From the NCBI GenBank assembly GCA_035578155.1, contig JAPWDM010000004.1:55863648-55927647 (forward strand): DNA of 64,000 nucleotides, in the 5' to 3' direction. The notes below the pieces were generated by a model, which was not told the origin of the DNA, made no database searches, and was given only the letters and a program-made list of their open reading frames with translations. Source of the DNA: Brachynemurus nebulosus (taxonomy: Eukaryota > Arthropoda > Insecta > Neuroptera > Myrmeleontidae). Of this stretch, positions 22,670 through 35,089 are shown one piece after another. The first letter of the stretch is position 1. Every line of letters begins with the position of its first letter. The position numbers and the translations under genes are program-made.

Positions 22670-23324
22670 TTAACCCTAGAACGACCCACCTATTTTTTCT
22701 ACTCTTAAACTACAAATCGGGGTATATATTTACCCCACAGGATTTTTGGTCGTAAAATCGTTTTGACAGCAGTAATTTCACTTATAACTACAAGAATTTT
22801 TTCGTTTTTTCATGCTGAAGAGAATAGTGAAGAGTAAATTCAATTTAATCGAAGTTTGGTTTGTGGAAAATCGATTTAAATAGCTAAAAGTGTTCAAAAC
22901 GGTCAATCTGTCATTTAATAAACAAAAGTTAATTACTATTTTGCTAATGAATCGATTTTGAAATTTGAGACGGAAGTTTAAAGAGGACACAAAAGACTTC
23001 AAGAAAAAAAATGACATCATGATGTTTTGCCAAAAAGGTCTATTTATTTGGGATTTTGAAAACTAAACAAAATTGGGGATTTGATATGTGGACAAATAAA
23101 ATAAAAATGCATGAAATATTGGTTTTTAAGAATATATTTCAGTTTCTGTCATGCAAAATGTAAAAAAAAATTTAACTTATTCAAAGGCGCTACAATCGCT
23201 GCAATATAGTATTCTATGATTCTCGCAGGTCGTCATCATCTGCCAAAAAAAGCAACGCGTATCAATTTTATTGCTATTCCCAGTGTGTGAGTACTTAAAA
23301 TATGAAAATCATCACCGAAAATTA

Positions 23325-23972
23325 GGTGTATTCCTGTTTCGCCTGTTCTCGTTTCGCCTGATATTAAAATTAGTTACGTTTTGGTTGCGTTTTGCCTGAC
23401 CACATGTTATACGGAAATAAATAGTAGTGATTCGCCTGATCTACTAGGTATAGGTAGTAAATGTGTATATTTACCACCTTACCGTAATTAAGTAACTACC
23501 CCGACCGGTTAACAGGTAATCATTAGTCACAATATAAGGTTTTAATAACAGGATTATAATAATTATCTATGAAATTTAGTCTAGTCTTAGCTAAACTTTT
23601 CTGTAGTAAGCATCAAAAATATAATTTTTAAATAAAAATGTCTGATGTTGAGTTTGTCGAATCAAAGCGCGATGCTCCTGTTATGTTATATAATGGTTAT
23701 AAGTTAAATAAAGATAGGCAAAACAAAGATCTAACGACAAGGTGGCGATGTTCTTCAAGAAAATGTAGTGGCAGTAGGAAGTAAAGTTGCTACATTTTCT
23801 TTGAATTTTTTTAAAAATCTCTTATGGTGTTATTTAAACATTATAATAAAAAAAGGCACTCATCGTCCAATGTATGGTCAGGCGAAACGATACCACAATT
23901 TGAATCGTCAGGCGAATCGGGAAATTTTAATTGGTCAGGCGAAACGAGAACAGGCGAAACAGGCATAAATCG
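23325..23972 (+). mobile_element. MULE-like element, 9-bp duplication
   Basis: Inverted ends share CCTGTTTCGCCTGTTCTCG and further TTCGCCTGA repeats on both sides. The element is flanked by a perfect 9-bp duplication CGAAAATTA (23316-23324 and 23973-23981), the size typical of Mutator-like elements. It is 648 bp long and inserted inside the piggyBac-like element. It contains a short frame with a FLYWCH-like finger. Confidence 0.88.
23638..23784 (+). CDS. Short FLYWCH-like zinc-finger protein of the MULE
   Basis: A 48-codon frame, ATG at 23638, TAA at 23782. Residues: FVESKRDAPVML, then NGYKLNKDRQN, then TRWRCSSRKCSG. This is the F...G...L...GY.......WRC....C spacing of a FLYWCH finger, a DNA-binding domain found at the N-terminus of several insect MULE transposases. 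The final His of the finger is missing because the frame ends just after the second Cys, so this is probably the N-terminal remnant of a longer transposase removed by internal deletion. It is an intact short frame, but there is no sign it is expressed. Confidence 0.6.
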   Translation: MSDVEFVESKRDAPVMLYNGYKLNKDRQNKDLTTRWRCSSRKCSGSRK

Positions 23973-24589
23973 AAAATTATATATCTAATGTTTTGTTGCA
24001 AATTTAGGTTATTATAAGTGGATAAAAATTATTTTAGCAAGAAAAATGAAAAAAACACCTACACAAAACATTGACGTAAACTACAAACCGGGGTAGATAT
24101 AAACCCCACAGTAGCTTTGAGTAGTAGACAACTACACAAGAAACTGAAGAGTTTCCCTATCTCACCCTACTTTTAGAACCTTGAACTAAATTATGATATA
24201 GGTGTCCAGTCGATAATGTCACTGACTAATTTAAAAACGTAGTTTAAAGTTTACCTGGGGTAGATATCTACCCCAGTTTGTCATTCTAAGGTTAATCTCC
24301 AATACTTTATGCGGTGGAATGGAAAAAAACAAAACGTATTTTTGATCTTTTTGCAAATCTTCCGGCCAAATAAATCTTCGTAGAATTTTTTAAAGTTTTT
24401 TACCAGCTTTAGATACAATGTAGAATCTAAATCAAAAACAAAAGATTTTAAAAAAAATTTGTAAAATTTTTCAAGATCATCCTTAAGAAAATAATTGGTC
24501 ACTTCACTAAATATTAATTTATAATTTATTCAAGTGCTAGTTTATTGAAGTAATAATTTATATTATAAAATTTATGACTGAAATTCATG

Positions 24590-25500
24590 AATTTTGTAAG
24601 TTATCCTTGGAATTTTTACATAAGCTACGAATCATTTCAAATTTAATGCCATCAGGACCAACCGCTGAGTTTCTGGATTGATTTATAGCATGCATAAATT
24701 CTTCTATTGAAAATGGGACATTAAAATCCTCAATATTATCTGCATTTAGATTAATAATTGCTTGAGGATTGGATTTACTTTTCCCGCTTTGCACATATAA
24801 TGGAACTGTTCGGAGAATATTGATATTTGTTAGTAATGATATTGTTTTGATCACATTCTGCGATTACATTGCTCATGGCTGATTTGCCTTTTATTTTCTG
24901 AATTTGCCTCCATAATCTATTGACTGGAGTATTTACATTGGTAGAACTGATAAAATCAGTCCAAGATTTTTTCTTACTTTCTCGGATACCAGGACGGATC
25001 TTTGTTTAGATGCAATCAAATTTTTTGTGTTTTTATGTCGCTTGTACTGAAATAAAAGGTAATTTTTTTATAAGACAGCTGCTGCACATTCTTCAGACCA
25101 CCAAATAGCACATTTTTTGTTATTAATATAGAGCGGATAAATATAATTTTTTATAGATCGGTTTTTTAATCGATTAATTTTAGTTATCTTGGGAATGGAT
25201 TATGAAGTAGCGTATGATATTTTGTTTGTGACATATTCGCACATTGAATCTACATCTAAATTGACTTCTATTTCTTCAGACCTCTAAATACAGCTAACTG
25301 AAAATTTAATTCAGTCTGCTTTATTTATGTTCCACGTCGGGTAAAAGTTGGAAGAACAATTACTTGAGTGTTGTGAAATGGAGACAGCCAGTGGAAAGTG
25401 GTCGCTGCCATGTCGATCTGGAATAATTTTCTAGGCATACTAATAAGCTCTGTTGTGATCACAGAATCATAAATCGATGGCTGAAAAGTTTTCGTTGTGC
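24590..25500 (-). pseudogene. Non-LTR retrotransposon fragment, endonuclease to start of RT
   Basis: Part of the ORF2 polyprotein of a LINE-type element. Reading the minus strand from 25500: DRHGSDHFPLAVSIS, the last block of an APE-type endonuclease (the SDH motif is at 25398-25406); the linker with WWSEECAAAV (25110-25080); KKKSWTDFISSTNVNTP and LWRQIQKIKGKS; then VPFSIEEFMHAINQ and SAVGPDGIKFEMI, the first RT blocks, ending near 24600. Several stops and at least two frame changes break it. Upstream endonuclease and most of the RT are missing. The clade (Jockey or CR1-like) is a guess from the linker style. Confidence 0.78.
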
Positions 25501-25864
25501 TTAAATTTAAAAAAAAAAATTAAAATTTAGGAATAAATAAAACATTAATTGTAATTAATAATATATTATTTGATATTTATTTTCTAATTGGTAATAAATT
25601 TCTGAATTATTATCACTAAAATTTATTTTATTATAAATATAATTAATTAATTAATTAATATTACAATTTTTTGTTTTTTAAATCATCCGTAGTTTATTGT
25701 CAGATGCACCTGACGTTCTTTCGGCTCAATTTATATATAAATAAAAATAAAAATTAAAAATATAATATAAAATTAAGGAAAATATGAATATTTTTTAAAA
25801 ACTTTATTCGATAATTTTATTGTTATAAACATCAATTAGAGAAGAATTATCAATCAATTATTAA

Positions 25865-26157
<293 letters not shown>

Positions 26158-26340
26158 GCATGTACCTATATATTTTTCATTACTAAAAATAATACCGAAG
26201 ATTTTTTGAAAAAAATAATTGAGTATTTGTTCCCAAAATACTTATGTGCGAAAACGTTTATAAACAATGAGTTATGTTATATTCTTAGAAATTGCCATTG
26301 GAGTTTGTAATTTTCATGGTTATGTTTAATTAGAATAGGA

Positions 26341-26577
26341 AAAGGTGGGCAACCTAAATGATCTTGCGGGCCACTTTGGAAGAGCATCATAACTCCGCGG
26401 GCCACATATAAAATTATGTATTCTCATAATTAATTATTAGATAAGTGTACATTGGTTTTCACTACCTTGGTCATTATAAAATACATATATTTTGTGTAAG
26501 TGTGATGCATCTCGCGGGCCAGAAAAAGTTCAAAGCAAGCCGCATGTGGCCCGCGGCCCGCGGGTTGGCCACCCCTG
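26341..26577. mobile_element. hAT-type MITE
   Basis: The right end GGTTGGCCACCCCTG and left end AAAGGTGGGCAACC are inverted. CGCGGGCC-rich subterminal words are typical of this kind of hAT MITE. Flanks are GAATAGGA (26333-26340) and GAATAGGG (26578-26585), an 8-bp duplication with one change. Confidence 0.85.
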
Positions 26578-28608
26578 GAATAGGGTATATGGTTGAAGTA
26601 TAAGAAAAAGAGAATGTGATGTTTTCGGCTGTTTCTGGTCAGGTGACTAATAGCTAAAAATTACTTTACTGTTTAGTTTTTATAATTTAAAAGCTATATA
26701 AATAATAATAATTAGAAAGAATTAGTATAATAATTTTCTGTTTTTTTGTTGTGAATTTTCATTAAAAATTGTTTTAATAATTTTTCTTTAGTATTATTAA
26801 ACACCGCATATGTCTTTTTGAAATTTTATTCCCTAACACTTGGAAAACACGGTATATATACACGAAAAATCGTAAAGGGCATAGCCGGGTAAGATAGGGA
26901 AAACGGCCCTTGACGCAAAATTGATTGTTCTTATAGGAAATAATACTTCTTAGCCCCAGATACATTCTTGCCAAATTTCAATCCTCTGAGGCTAATAGTT
27001 TTCGAATACACAAATAGTTGGACAATTACGACCAGTGGAAAAAAACGTGTATGCGTGCAGGTGTGTGCATGTGTTGCATACAATATTTTTTGTAATTTTG
27101 AATTAAAATGAAAAAATTAAAGAAAAATGGAAAAATAATCTCAAACTATTAAAAGTTTGACAGCTACATTAAAATATTTATGCATTAAGTTGCAAAATAA
27201 AGTTATTTTTTTCATGAATCTAAGTTTGTCAAACGAGATCGCAGTTTGAGTTGGACAAATGCGACGAGTGAAAATTTTCTACAAGTTGAATACGATATTT
27301 TTTGCAATTCTGAATTAAAATGAAAAAAGTTACGAAAAATAGAAAAATAATTTCAAATTTTTAAAAGTATTACAGCTACATTAATAAAATTATTTTAACA
27401 TATTTGCTTTGAATTATTCATGGATGACTATAGCCTCTATTGTATCGTTACTATAGAAATGAATTTGTTTACTTACTTTTTTTCAAGCGTAATAAAAAGT
27501 AGATACTTTTTACTACCCATGAAAAAAGTAAGCTATTTCCCACTATTAAGGCAACTATAAAGTTAACTTTTTGATTCAGAATTGCAAAAAATTTGTTATT
27601 ATACTCTCATATTACATATAAAACCAACACTAAGTTACCATAACTTCAATTTTCTTCGGCTTTAATTGATGTTTATTTTTTCCTACAAATGTAAAAGGAA
27701 AACGATTAACCGAACCTACAAAACAGATATTTTTACTTATAAGTTTTAAAGAAAAAGAACTGCATGATATAAACTTTATATAGGTACACTTTTTTTTCAA
27801 TTGTAATGCTATTTTAAGCTCGCCATACATTTAAAAAAAGAAAAATTGTTTTAGTGAAATTAGATTTTTTGATTTTAGTAAAAATTTAAGAGAGTTTCTA
27901 TTACAATAAATACATTGCATTTTTTGTTATTACATATTATATTTTTAAATATCACAATATAACAATTAAAATCACTTATATATTTTAAAAACTTTTTTCC
28001 ATTTCATTATCTACTTTCCTTAACGATTTACTTGAATCGCTTAATGAAAGGCAAGATATTAACAATTTCATCAGTGACGTAGATTATAAATTTATACATT
28101 GAACTTTCAGTAGTTTTAGCCTATTTTCCCTTTTCACACTTAAATTCGTACGCCACTGAATTATACAAAAAAAAATTAAATCTGGTGTTGAGCCAGTTCA
28201 GACAAGAAACATAATGTTTAATATGAGTAAAGGAATGGATGGTATATAATTTAATGAAATATTAAAATTATTTGCATACAGGTGTAACAGTATTTAATTC
28301 GATTATTTAGTTGTTGTGAATTAGATTCGCCAACAAGTAATATAAAATAGTTCGTAAAATCAACAGTGCACGCCCAGCCAAGTGTTTTAACGTAATGCGC
28401 CATTCAACCAAACTAGTTATAGTATTATATTTATTTTACGTACTAGGATATAATAATATGCATATACATATTATGTGAAAACCAAAAACACTTAAAATTC
28501 AATGGTAGTTGCACAATGAACTACTTAAAGAACAGAAAGCACTGCAAGTATGTGTGATAACAACAGCTTGTAATAGAACTGTTCTGAATCGTTATCTTTT
28601 AAATAACG
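26578..28608. other. AT-rich spacer with a diverged direct repeat
   Basis: GTTGGACAATTACGACCAGT (27014) to GACAGCTACATT (27178) is repeated, diverged, from 27252 to about 27390 (GTTGGACAAATGCGACGAGT, then TGAATTAAAATGAAAAAA and ACAGCTACATT). A TTAGCCCCAGATACATTC patch near 26950 looks repetitive. No gene is seen. Confidence 0.55.
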
Positions 28609-28966
28609 AGCCATTACCGCCGATTTATCGTAAGCGACACTTTTATCGAAATTGAGATTTTTATTGTAAGCAACATTTTAAACTGTAACAAACCAAGCAG
28701 TGTTAATGTTTTTCTCCAAAATTCGTTAATTAACGAGTTATAGCAACTGCTTAGTTTATCGTTTATACAAAACACATTTTCACATTTTAGCGTAACCAAC
28801 AATAATCATCTTTATCGTAAGGCTAATAAAATAATAGGAATAATACGCTCAGGCGTAATAAAATTAAAACAGCAGAAATATCGCAAGCGCCATACAAATA
28901 TTTAAAAAAATCCTTCTCCTGTAAAATTCGATATTTGTCAGTTACGCTAAAATGGCGGTAATGGCT
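28609..28966. mobile_element. MITE, AGCCATTACCGCC ends
   Basis: Inverted ends AGCCATTACCGCC (28609) and GGCGGTAATGGCT (to 28966). Subterminal words of the type TTATCGTAAGCGACA recur at 28627, 28660 and, inverted or decayed, at 28790-28830 and 28935. No coding capacity. Confidence 0.8.
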
Positions 28967-29378
28967 GGATAAGATACTAATTCATACACAGTTTCCGGTT
29001 TATTTTTAGATATAAACAAAGAGATTTTATACTTTGAGTGGAAAACATATAGTAATCTTTGCTAGTAAAAATAAAAGTTAATAGAAAAGAAGAAAACTTG
29101 TAATGATATCGGTAAGTATCAAAAAAGTACGTCATACTGGATAGGAATTATTTAATAAGGATATCTAAATATCATAATTTTTTCTCTTTTCAAAGATCTC
29201 TTATCATTTTAGTTAACTTTTCAACTCTAGGTATAAAATCTTTATGGATATAAATTAAATGATTCGAACAAACATGATGAAAATTAATAGAGTTCTGAAT
29301 CGCCATAATGAATCGACATAAATTAGAATTTTTAAGATCAAGAATTGTGACTTTTAGCGTAGATCGGTCCATAATGGC
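28967..29378. other. AT-rich spacer
   Basis: A 60-codon minus-strand frame (29190-29372) shows no domain. Nothing else is seen. Confidence 0.45.
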
Positions 29379-29386
29379 TACGTAGC

Positions 29387-31139
29387 CAGGGCCGGCGTAA
29401 TCGTATAGGCGAACTAGGCGACTGCCTAGGGTGTCAAAAATCGAAAGGGGTGTGCCAAAAATCTAGAGACGTAAAAATTGTTAAATTAAAGTGTATTATA
29501 AATTTTGCAAGCACTGTACATTTTTTTGTTAACAAAATTCAATTTCCAAACGATTTTAGTATTTATGTATTTTTATGTCGAAAAGGACGCACAATTAAAA
29601 TAGAAAATATTTAGAAAATCAATTAAAGTAGTTTCGTCGTTTTGTATTCTGCAACTGATAGGTACTTGTAGGCTACCGTTTAGGAGCCTACCGTGAGTTT
29701 AAAATCTAGTTCTTGTATGTATTCAGGGACAGATTAACCCACTTTGAGGCCCTAGATATTTTCTTCTTACCGAGCCCCATCCCACCCTCACAAGATATAG
29801 AGCACACAATAACATAAAACAATAAATAAACCAAAATTATTATCATATACAATTATCTCTATGTATACAATTAACTCAAAGTAGACAGTTTGACCAGGTC
29901 GTTCACAAAACCGGACCCTAGCCATTTGTCTCATTTTTCTATGTGATGATCTGGCCAAGTAGTTGGAAAACGACATTTCATATTCCACGGTCCGATGTTA
30001 TCTAATTAATGACGGAAATGATTTCAGGCTGTAAGACATTTATTCAGAGCTAAAGAATTGCCTTTAAACATTTTTCTAATGCTCGAAAACGTGTCGATAT
30101 TTATCTTAATTACATGGTCGGCCAAGTGGTTGGGAAACGACATTACATATTACACGACCTAATATTATTCCAAATAATAGCGAAAATGCATAGCTTTTAA
30201 ACATTCTACTTTCTCCTAATGATTAAAAATGTGTCCATTTTTATTTGCATTACATGGTTTCATATTACACGACCTAATATTATTCCAGATAACGGTGAAA
30301 GCCACAACGGGCTACAATAAATTCAGAGTTAAATAATTGCTTTCAAACATTCTCTTAATGCTTAAAAAAAGTGTCAACAGAGCGGTTTAACCAACTTTGG
30401 GGCTTTAAACGTTTTCTTCTTACCGAGCTCCTCCCATCCCCACAGGATATAGAGCACCACCAAAAAAAGAAAACAATAAATAAAATAAAACAAACAAGAA
30501 TTTGAAAAACTAAAATAAATTTCAAATATTGGTTCAAATATTCAAAATAGACACTTTGACCGGGCCCTAGCCATTTGTCTCATTTGTCTATACGATGCTC
30601 CGGTCCCGCATTTAACTGAGTATGCTGTAAGTCGGTAGACATCTTGAATTGAAAGTCGAAAATAATTATTCGATTATATCCGTAAAGTCTGGCCAAAATT
30701 TTGTAAAGATTGCTTTTGTAGGTAAAACTTTTTGTTGTGTAAAAAGAAACTCGGGAGAAGGTTTTTCTAAATTATAGTTAATTAAGACCTATCTTCGGTC
30801 GTCCATGATGCAGGAAAGACTGGTAGGTTTAGCGACAATATCAATTGAACAAGAATTACCACAAACCATCGTTTTACTTAAGACTGGGTAAAGTAAAATA
30901 CAATCTTCATTTTTAGCGAATTTCGAAAACTCGAAATTCAGCTATTTTGTTTTCTGCTTTGTTATTCTTTATTTTTATTTGTTAATAAGTAATTTATAAG
31001 CATTAATTACTGATTTAATTCTGTTAATATTGATTGAATTTAATTGTGTTATTTATTGTGTTTAAATAAGTGTTTATCAAATTTAGGGCCATCAAAAGAT
31101 ATTTCGCCTAGGGTGCCAAATAACCTCGCGCCGGCCTTG
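29387..31139. mobile_element. hAT-type non-autonomous element, 1.75 kb
   Basis: Ends CAGGGCCGGCGTAA and CTCGCGCCGGCCTTG are inverted. Flanks TACGTAGC (29379-29386) and TACCTAGC (31140-31147) are an 8-bp duplication with one change. The ends also share CCTAGGGTGTC / GCCTAGGGTGCC words. Inside, a block TTTTCTTCTTACCGAGC to GATATAGAGCAC (29758-29815) is repeated in direct orientation at 30410-30455 together with its surroundings. A hairpin module lies at 30911. No transposase. Confidence 0.85.
30911..30946 (+). repeat. Recurrent hairpin module, copy A
   Basis: TTTTTAGC, stem GAATTTCGA / TCGAAATTC with loop AAAC, then AGCTATT. The first 36 bases are identical to copy B at 34141. Confidence 0.85.
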
Positions 31140-31147
31140 TACCTAGC

Positions 31148-33039
31148 TATTATCGAATAGAAACGCATTTTGTTTCCCAAGAACAAGTTCAGATCGTAGT
31201 AAATATTGTAAAAAATAGTATCATTAGATGGTATAAGATTTCTTTTCAAAAAGCTGTATTAAAAGTTAATTTTTTGATAAATAACCCACTATACCTACAA
31301 TAGTTTTCATCATTAAAATACTAAGTGGGCGCATTATTGAATAATAGAGTAAACACCAGCAGAGTGTGCAATAATTATGAAGTAGAAATAAGTTGGATAT
31401 TTTATTTAAAAACTATTAAGTATTAATTATTTCCAGGAAAGTATTTGGATAATTCTGAGAACGCAAGCGTATTTAATATAATTTCTTGCTTCTGTTGGCA
31501 ATTCTAATAAATAATAAAAATACATTTAAAAAAATAAAAATTACAATTTCCATTTTTACATAAAATACATTTTGTTTATTTTGAATAAATATAGTTGTAA
31601 ATGGCAGTACAGAGTTCGTTTGCAGCAATATAAGTTTTGCTACGTACAATAATGCTTATTTTACAAATATTGCATGTAGATTTTCAAAGAAGTGATATGA
31701 GACACTTGAACAGGATTTATTTACCAATATTTAAGAAAATTTCAAGTATGAATCTGAATTTTAAGAGAATAGTTTGTTTAATTACAAAAGTTGTTGTAAC
31801 ATTAAGAAGCTGAGTCATTTAAAATTGTTCTTCATAGCAGAGAGCTTCTCTGTGTAACAATATTAAAAGTCGTAATTCTGGATCTTAAAGAGCAATATTT
31901 TTGTAGAATTTACAACTTCTATTTATTTCTTTATAATTCATTAAAAGCAAAAAAAACAAAAATTTAAGAATATTGCCCTTAAAATTCATAATTACCTATA
32001 TTTTTTAATCTATGTAAATAAATATAAATAAAATGAATCAGAATTTATTTAAGTTACATGAAAAGTATCTACAATCTGAAATACTTTCAAAAGGTAATAC
32101 TTTCAAATAGCGTAGGTACTCTATTTTCTCACATGATCATTAAAAAATTTCCATAAAACAAACACGTACATGAAAATAAATTTTCTTATTTTTTCATACA
32201 TTGTAATACTTTCTAAAATTTAATTTCAAGTATTAACGATTTCTAGAATATATATGTATATATATATATATAGATATATATGGCTTTGTAAATAATTTTT
32301 ATCATATATAATACATTTGATTCTTTGCAATCCAAACGACCACACACATAACCCGAATATCTTGAAATTTTGATAGTTTGGTTTGCTCTACAAATTTTTT
32401 ATCGTTATTTATTTACTTGTAAATAGAAAGAGCTATTCAAATCTGGCAGTTTATGAAAAATAAATAAAAGAAATAAAGCGTATAAACTTTAAGACTCCAA
32501 CGAAATTAGTGTATGAGATAATTGGTAGGTATATGGTTTATTAACTCTTTTATGCACGGAGTTTGATGGAATAGTTATGACAGTTACTGGCATTGGTGTT
32601 CCGTCTGTTTATTGTGCGGTCACATGTGGTGTTGACAATCCCCATATATTGACTATGTTTCCCAGAAATTAAAATAAGTAGGATATAGATAATCGTATAA
32701 TAATGACAGCCACCTACAATATAAAAACAAAAATTCAGTTTGTTTATAGAAAAACAGAAATTTCTACATGAATTTTTTAAAAATTAATACATTAACGTAT
32801 AAATATATTTTTGTACTTTATGTATAATTTTTAATTTTAATAAAAAACGTATTTCTGAAATTTCCTGTATATTTTAAATACATTTATTATTAATAATATT
32901 GTAGATTTAGTTAACCTTTTTAAAATTGCTAGTAGACTGCAATTTTTTTTTTATTACTTATGCGGGAGAAGTACTAACTTGGCGCACACATTTCTGTACA
33001 CAAAATAGCTGTTTGCCGACTGTACTCTTCCCACACATT
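31148..33039. other. AT-rich spacer
   Basis: No gene. A short interrupted TA run lies at 32247-32280. Confidence 0.5.
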
Positions 33040-33072
33040 TTTGCGTGTGGAAAGTAACTTTCCACACGCAAA
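33040..33072. repeat. 33-bp perfect palindrome
   Basis: TTTGCGTGTGGAAAGT and its complement around a single A. Lone ACACGCAAA words follow at about 33091 and 33111. Confidence 0.9.
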
Positions 33073-33250
33073 TTGACAATAGAACACGCAAAATTTAATC
33101 AAAACACGCAAAGCCACCTCTTGATTTTTCATTTAATAAATATTTCATAATTATTTCTATAGGAACCACCAACAAAGTAATTTAAACAATATTTAATTCA
33201 GAAATAATGATAATAGAAAAAAGTATATAAATTCATATTAAAAAATAGTA

Positions 33251-33367
33251 TGTGCAACTCGTGCGGGATTGTCGATTGCCCACTCAAGCGAATGAGCGCA
33301 CTCACTACGTTCGTGCGCTCAACTTCACTCTCGTGGGCAATCGACAATTTCCCGCACTTATTGCACA
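33251..33367. repeat. 117-bp foldback repeat
   Basis: Arms TGTGCAA...GTGCGGGA, TGTCGATTGCCCAC and their complements surround a loop with GAGCGCACTCAC / GTGCGCTC. It is less AT-rich than its surroundings. Two 60-75 codon frames across it are by-products. Confidence 0.9.
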
Positions 33368-34140
33368 ATATATATGTACTATTTTCACATATGCTTATGC
33401 ATCATGGTATGTGCAATGCATTCATTGCTATATACTTCACATAGATTGTATGCCGGCTCCATCAAACTCTATGCTTTAAATTACAGTGCTTTGAATTGCA
33501 AGTAACCTACCTATAACGGGATCTTGGACAACACGATTTCGTTAAAACAGAGTTAAATAAATGCCCATCGCATAGCGGTTTCATAAAACACGATTTCATT
33601 CTTACGTGATTAGAAATTTGCGAAACCCACCTATAACTCTGTCTTTCTACTATTGAATTCGATTTATGTTCCTAGGAAGGTAAGTAAACTTTTATGACTG
33701 CTTATTTTTTGTAACGATAGTAATCATGAAATATAATGGTAAATGTTATTTACGCGCCAAATTACCTATTATATAAACGCCAGCGTACGATTCAAGAGGT
33801 TGAAAAAATACACTAATTAAATATTATTAATTTTTACCAAAAAAGAGTTTACTTTTTTAAAAATTTTGTTGAAGTGTGTTTTTTGAAACTCAATCCTCTT
33901 TTGGTCTTAGGTGGCACTATTTTACATAACAGTATTTTGCAGAAATTTTTATACCATTCCATATGAGGGCTGTCTATATAAAACATACCTTTTTAGGGGT
34001 CGTTCATAAAACGCGTGACGCAAAATATAAGTCATTTTAATGCCCCCCCCCCTATTGTGATATTTCATGACACGTGATTGTACTCCCATAAATATCATGT
34101 GATTATTTATTACCCCCCCCCCCTCTTATTTTTTAATTTT

Positions 34141-34179
34141 TTTTAGCGAATTTCGAAAACTCGAAATTCAGCTATTACG
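34141..34179 (+). repeat. Recurrent hairpin module, copy B
   Basis: TTTTAGC, stem GAATTTCGA / TCGAAATTC, then AGCTATTACGCC. The 120-bp satellite follows about 0.9 kb downstream in the same orientation. Confidence 0.9.
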
Positions 34180-34256
34180 CCAGGTGCAGCCTGAGCCCGG
34201 GACTATGGCAGAAATTTGATTTGAGGTCCCTAGAATACGAAAATGATATACACTAA

Positions 34257-34286
34257 AATTTATATATATCTATATCTATCTATCTA

Positions 34287-34369
<83 letters not shown>

Positions 34370-34373
34370 GTAC

Positions 34374-34440
<67 letters not shown>
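34257..34440. repeat. (TA)n / TATC / TATG microsatellite
   Basis: Starts with TATC units, then TA with TATG interruptions at about 34355-34387. It gives rise to four artefactual frames. Confidence 0.95.
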
Positions 34441-34443
<3 letters not shown>

Positions 34444-35089
34444 TGTCTGCGCGATAACTCTCGAAGGAAACCTCCAATTGCTACGAAACTTGAGGTGTAA
34501 GTCAAAGGCTCCAATAGCTTGAATAAGTTGCTTGGCTAAGTTCGTCAGCCAGACACGTCGGATGCCCAGAAATAGGTTTTCTGGCCATTTTTTATAATTC
34601 GATCCTATCATAAGACAGTTCGATTTTTACATCGTTGAAATGATGAAAAAAAATTATGAAGAAAATGTCCTTATAATTTTCTTTCTATGTTAAATATTTT
34701 TCGAGAAAATTGTAATTTTTCACTTTCGCCTCACTTTGCTCCCTTTGTCAGTCTAATAAGTAATTTATATTTCTTTCTCAGTTCCTTATAAAATATAGAA
34801 AAATTCATTTTTTTACGATTTCTTACGAAAACAAAGCATATCTGTTCACATGTATGTATTAATATTGTATTATAATAAACAAAGTTCTGTCTCATGTTAT
34901 TGCATTATAATTACCACAGCTCTGTTTCAAGTTGAAAAATTAAAATTAAGCAGATTTTTTAAGCTCATGTAATGAAGACATTTTTTTTTATTGAATTTTA
35001 AATAAAAAAGAAATTAAAATTTATGTTATCATATAATATTATTAAATATAAAACAAAATAACATAATATATTTGTACGTGCCGAAAAAA

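Larger units (their letters stand above)
22674..24291. mobile_element. piggyBac-like non-autonomous element
   Basis: Ends CCCTAGAACGACCCACC (22674) and TTTGTCATTCTAAGG (to 24291) lie between TTAA tetranucleotides (22670-22673, 24292-24295), the piggyBac target site. Subterminal words repeat the palindrome GGGGTAGATATCTACCCC (24258) and variants CGGGGTATATATTTACCCC (22718) and CGGGGTAGATATAAACCCC (24089). No transposase is present. A MULE-like element is nested at 23325-23972, making the original about 970 bp. Confidence 0.75.

Noticed and set aside
33250..33479. Two overlapping frames of 64 and 75 codons
   Set aside because: Created by the foldback at 33251-33367.
34141..34179. Hairpin module as a bacterial-type terminator or a Helitron 3' end
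   Set aside because: The context is eukaryotic, and no CTRR follows the stem at the expected distance.
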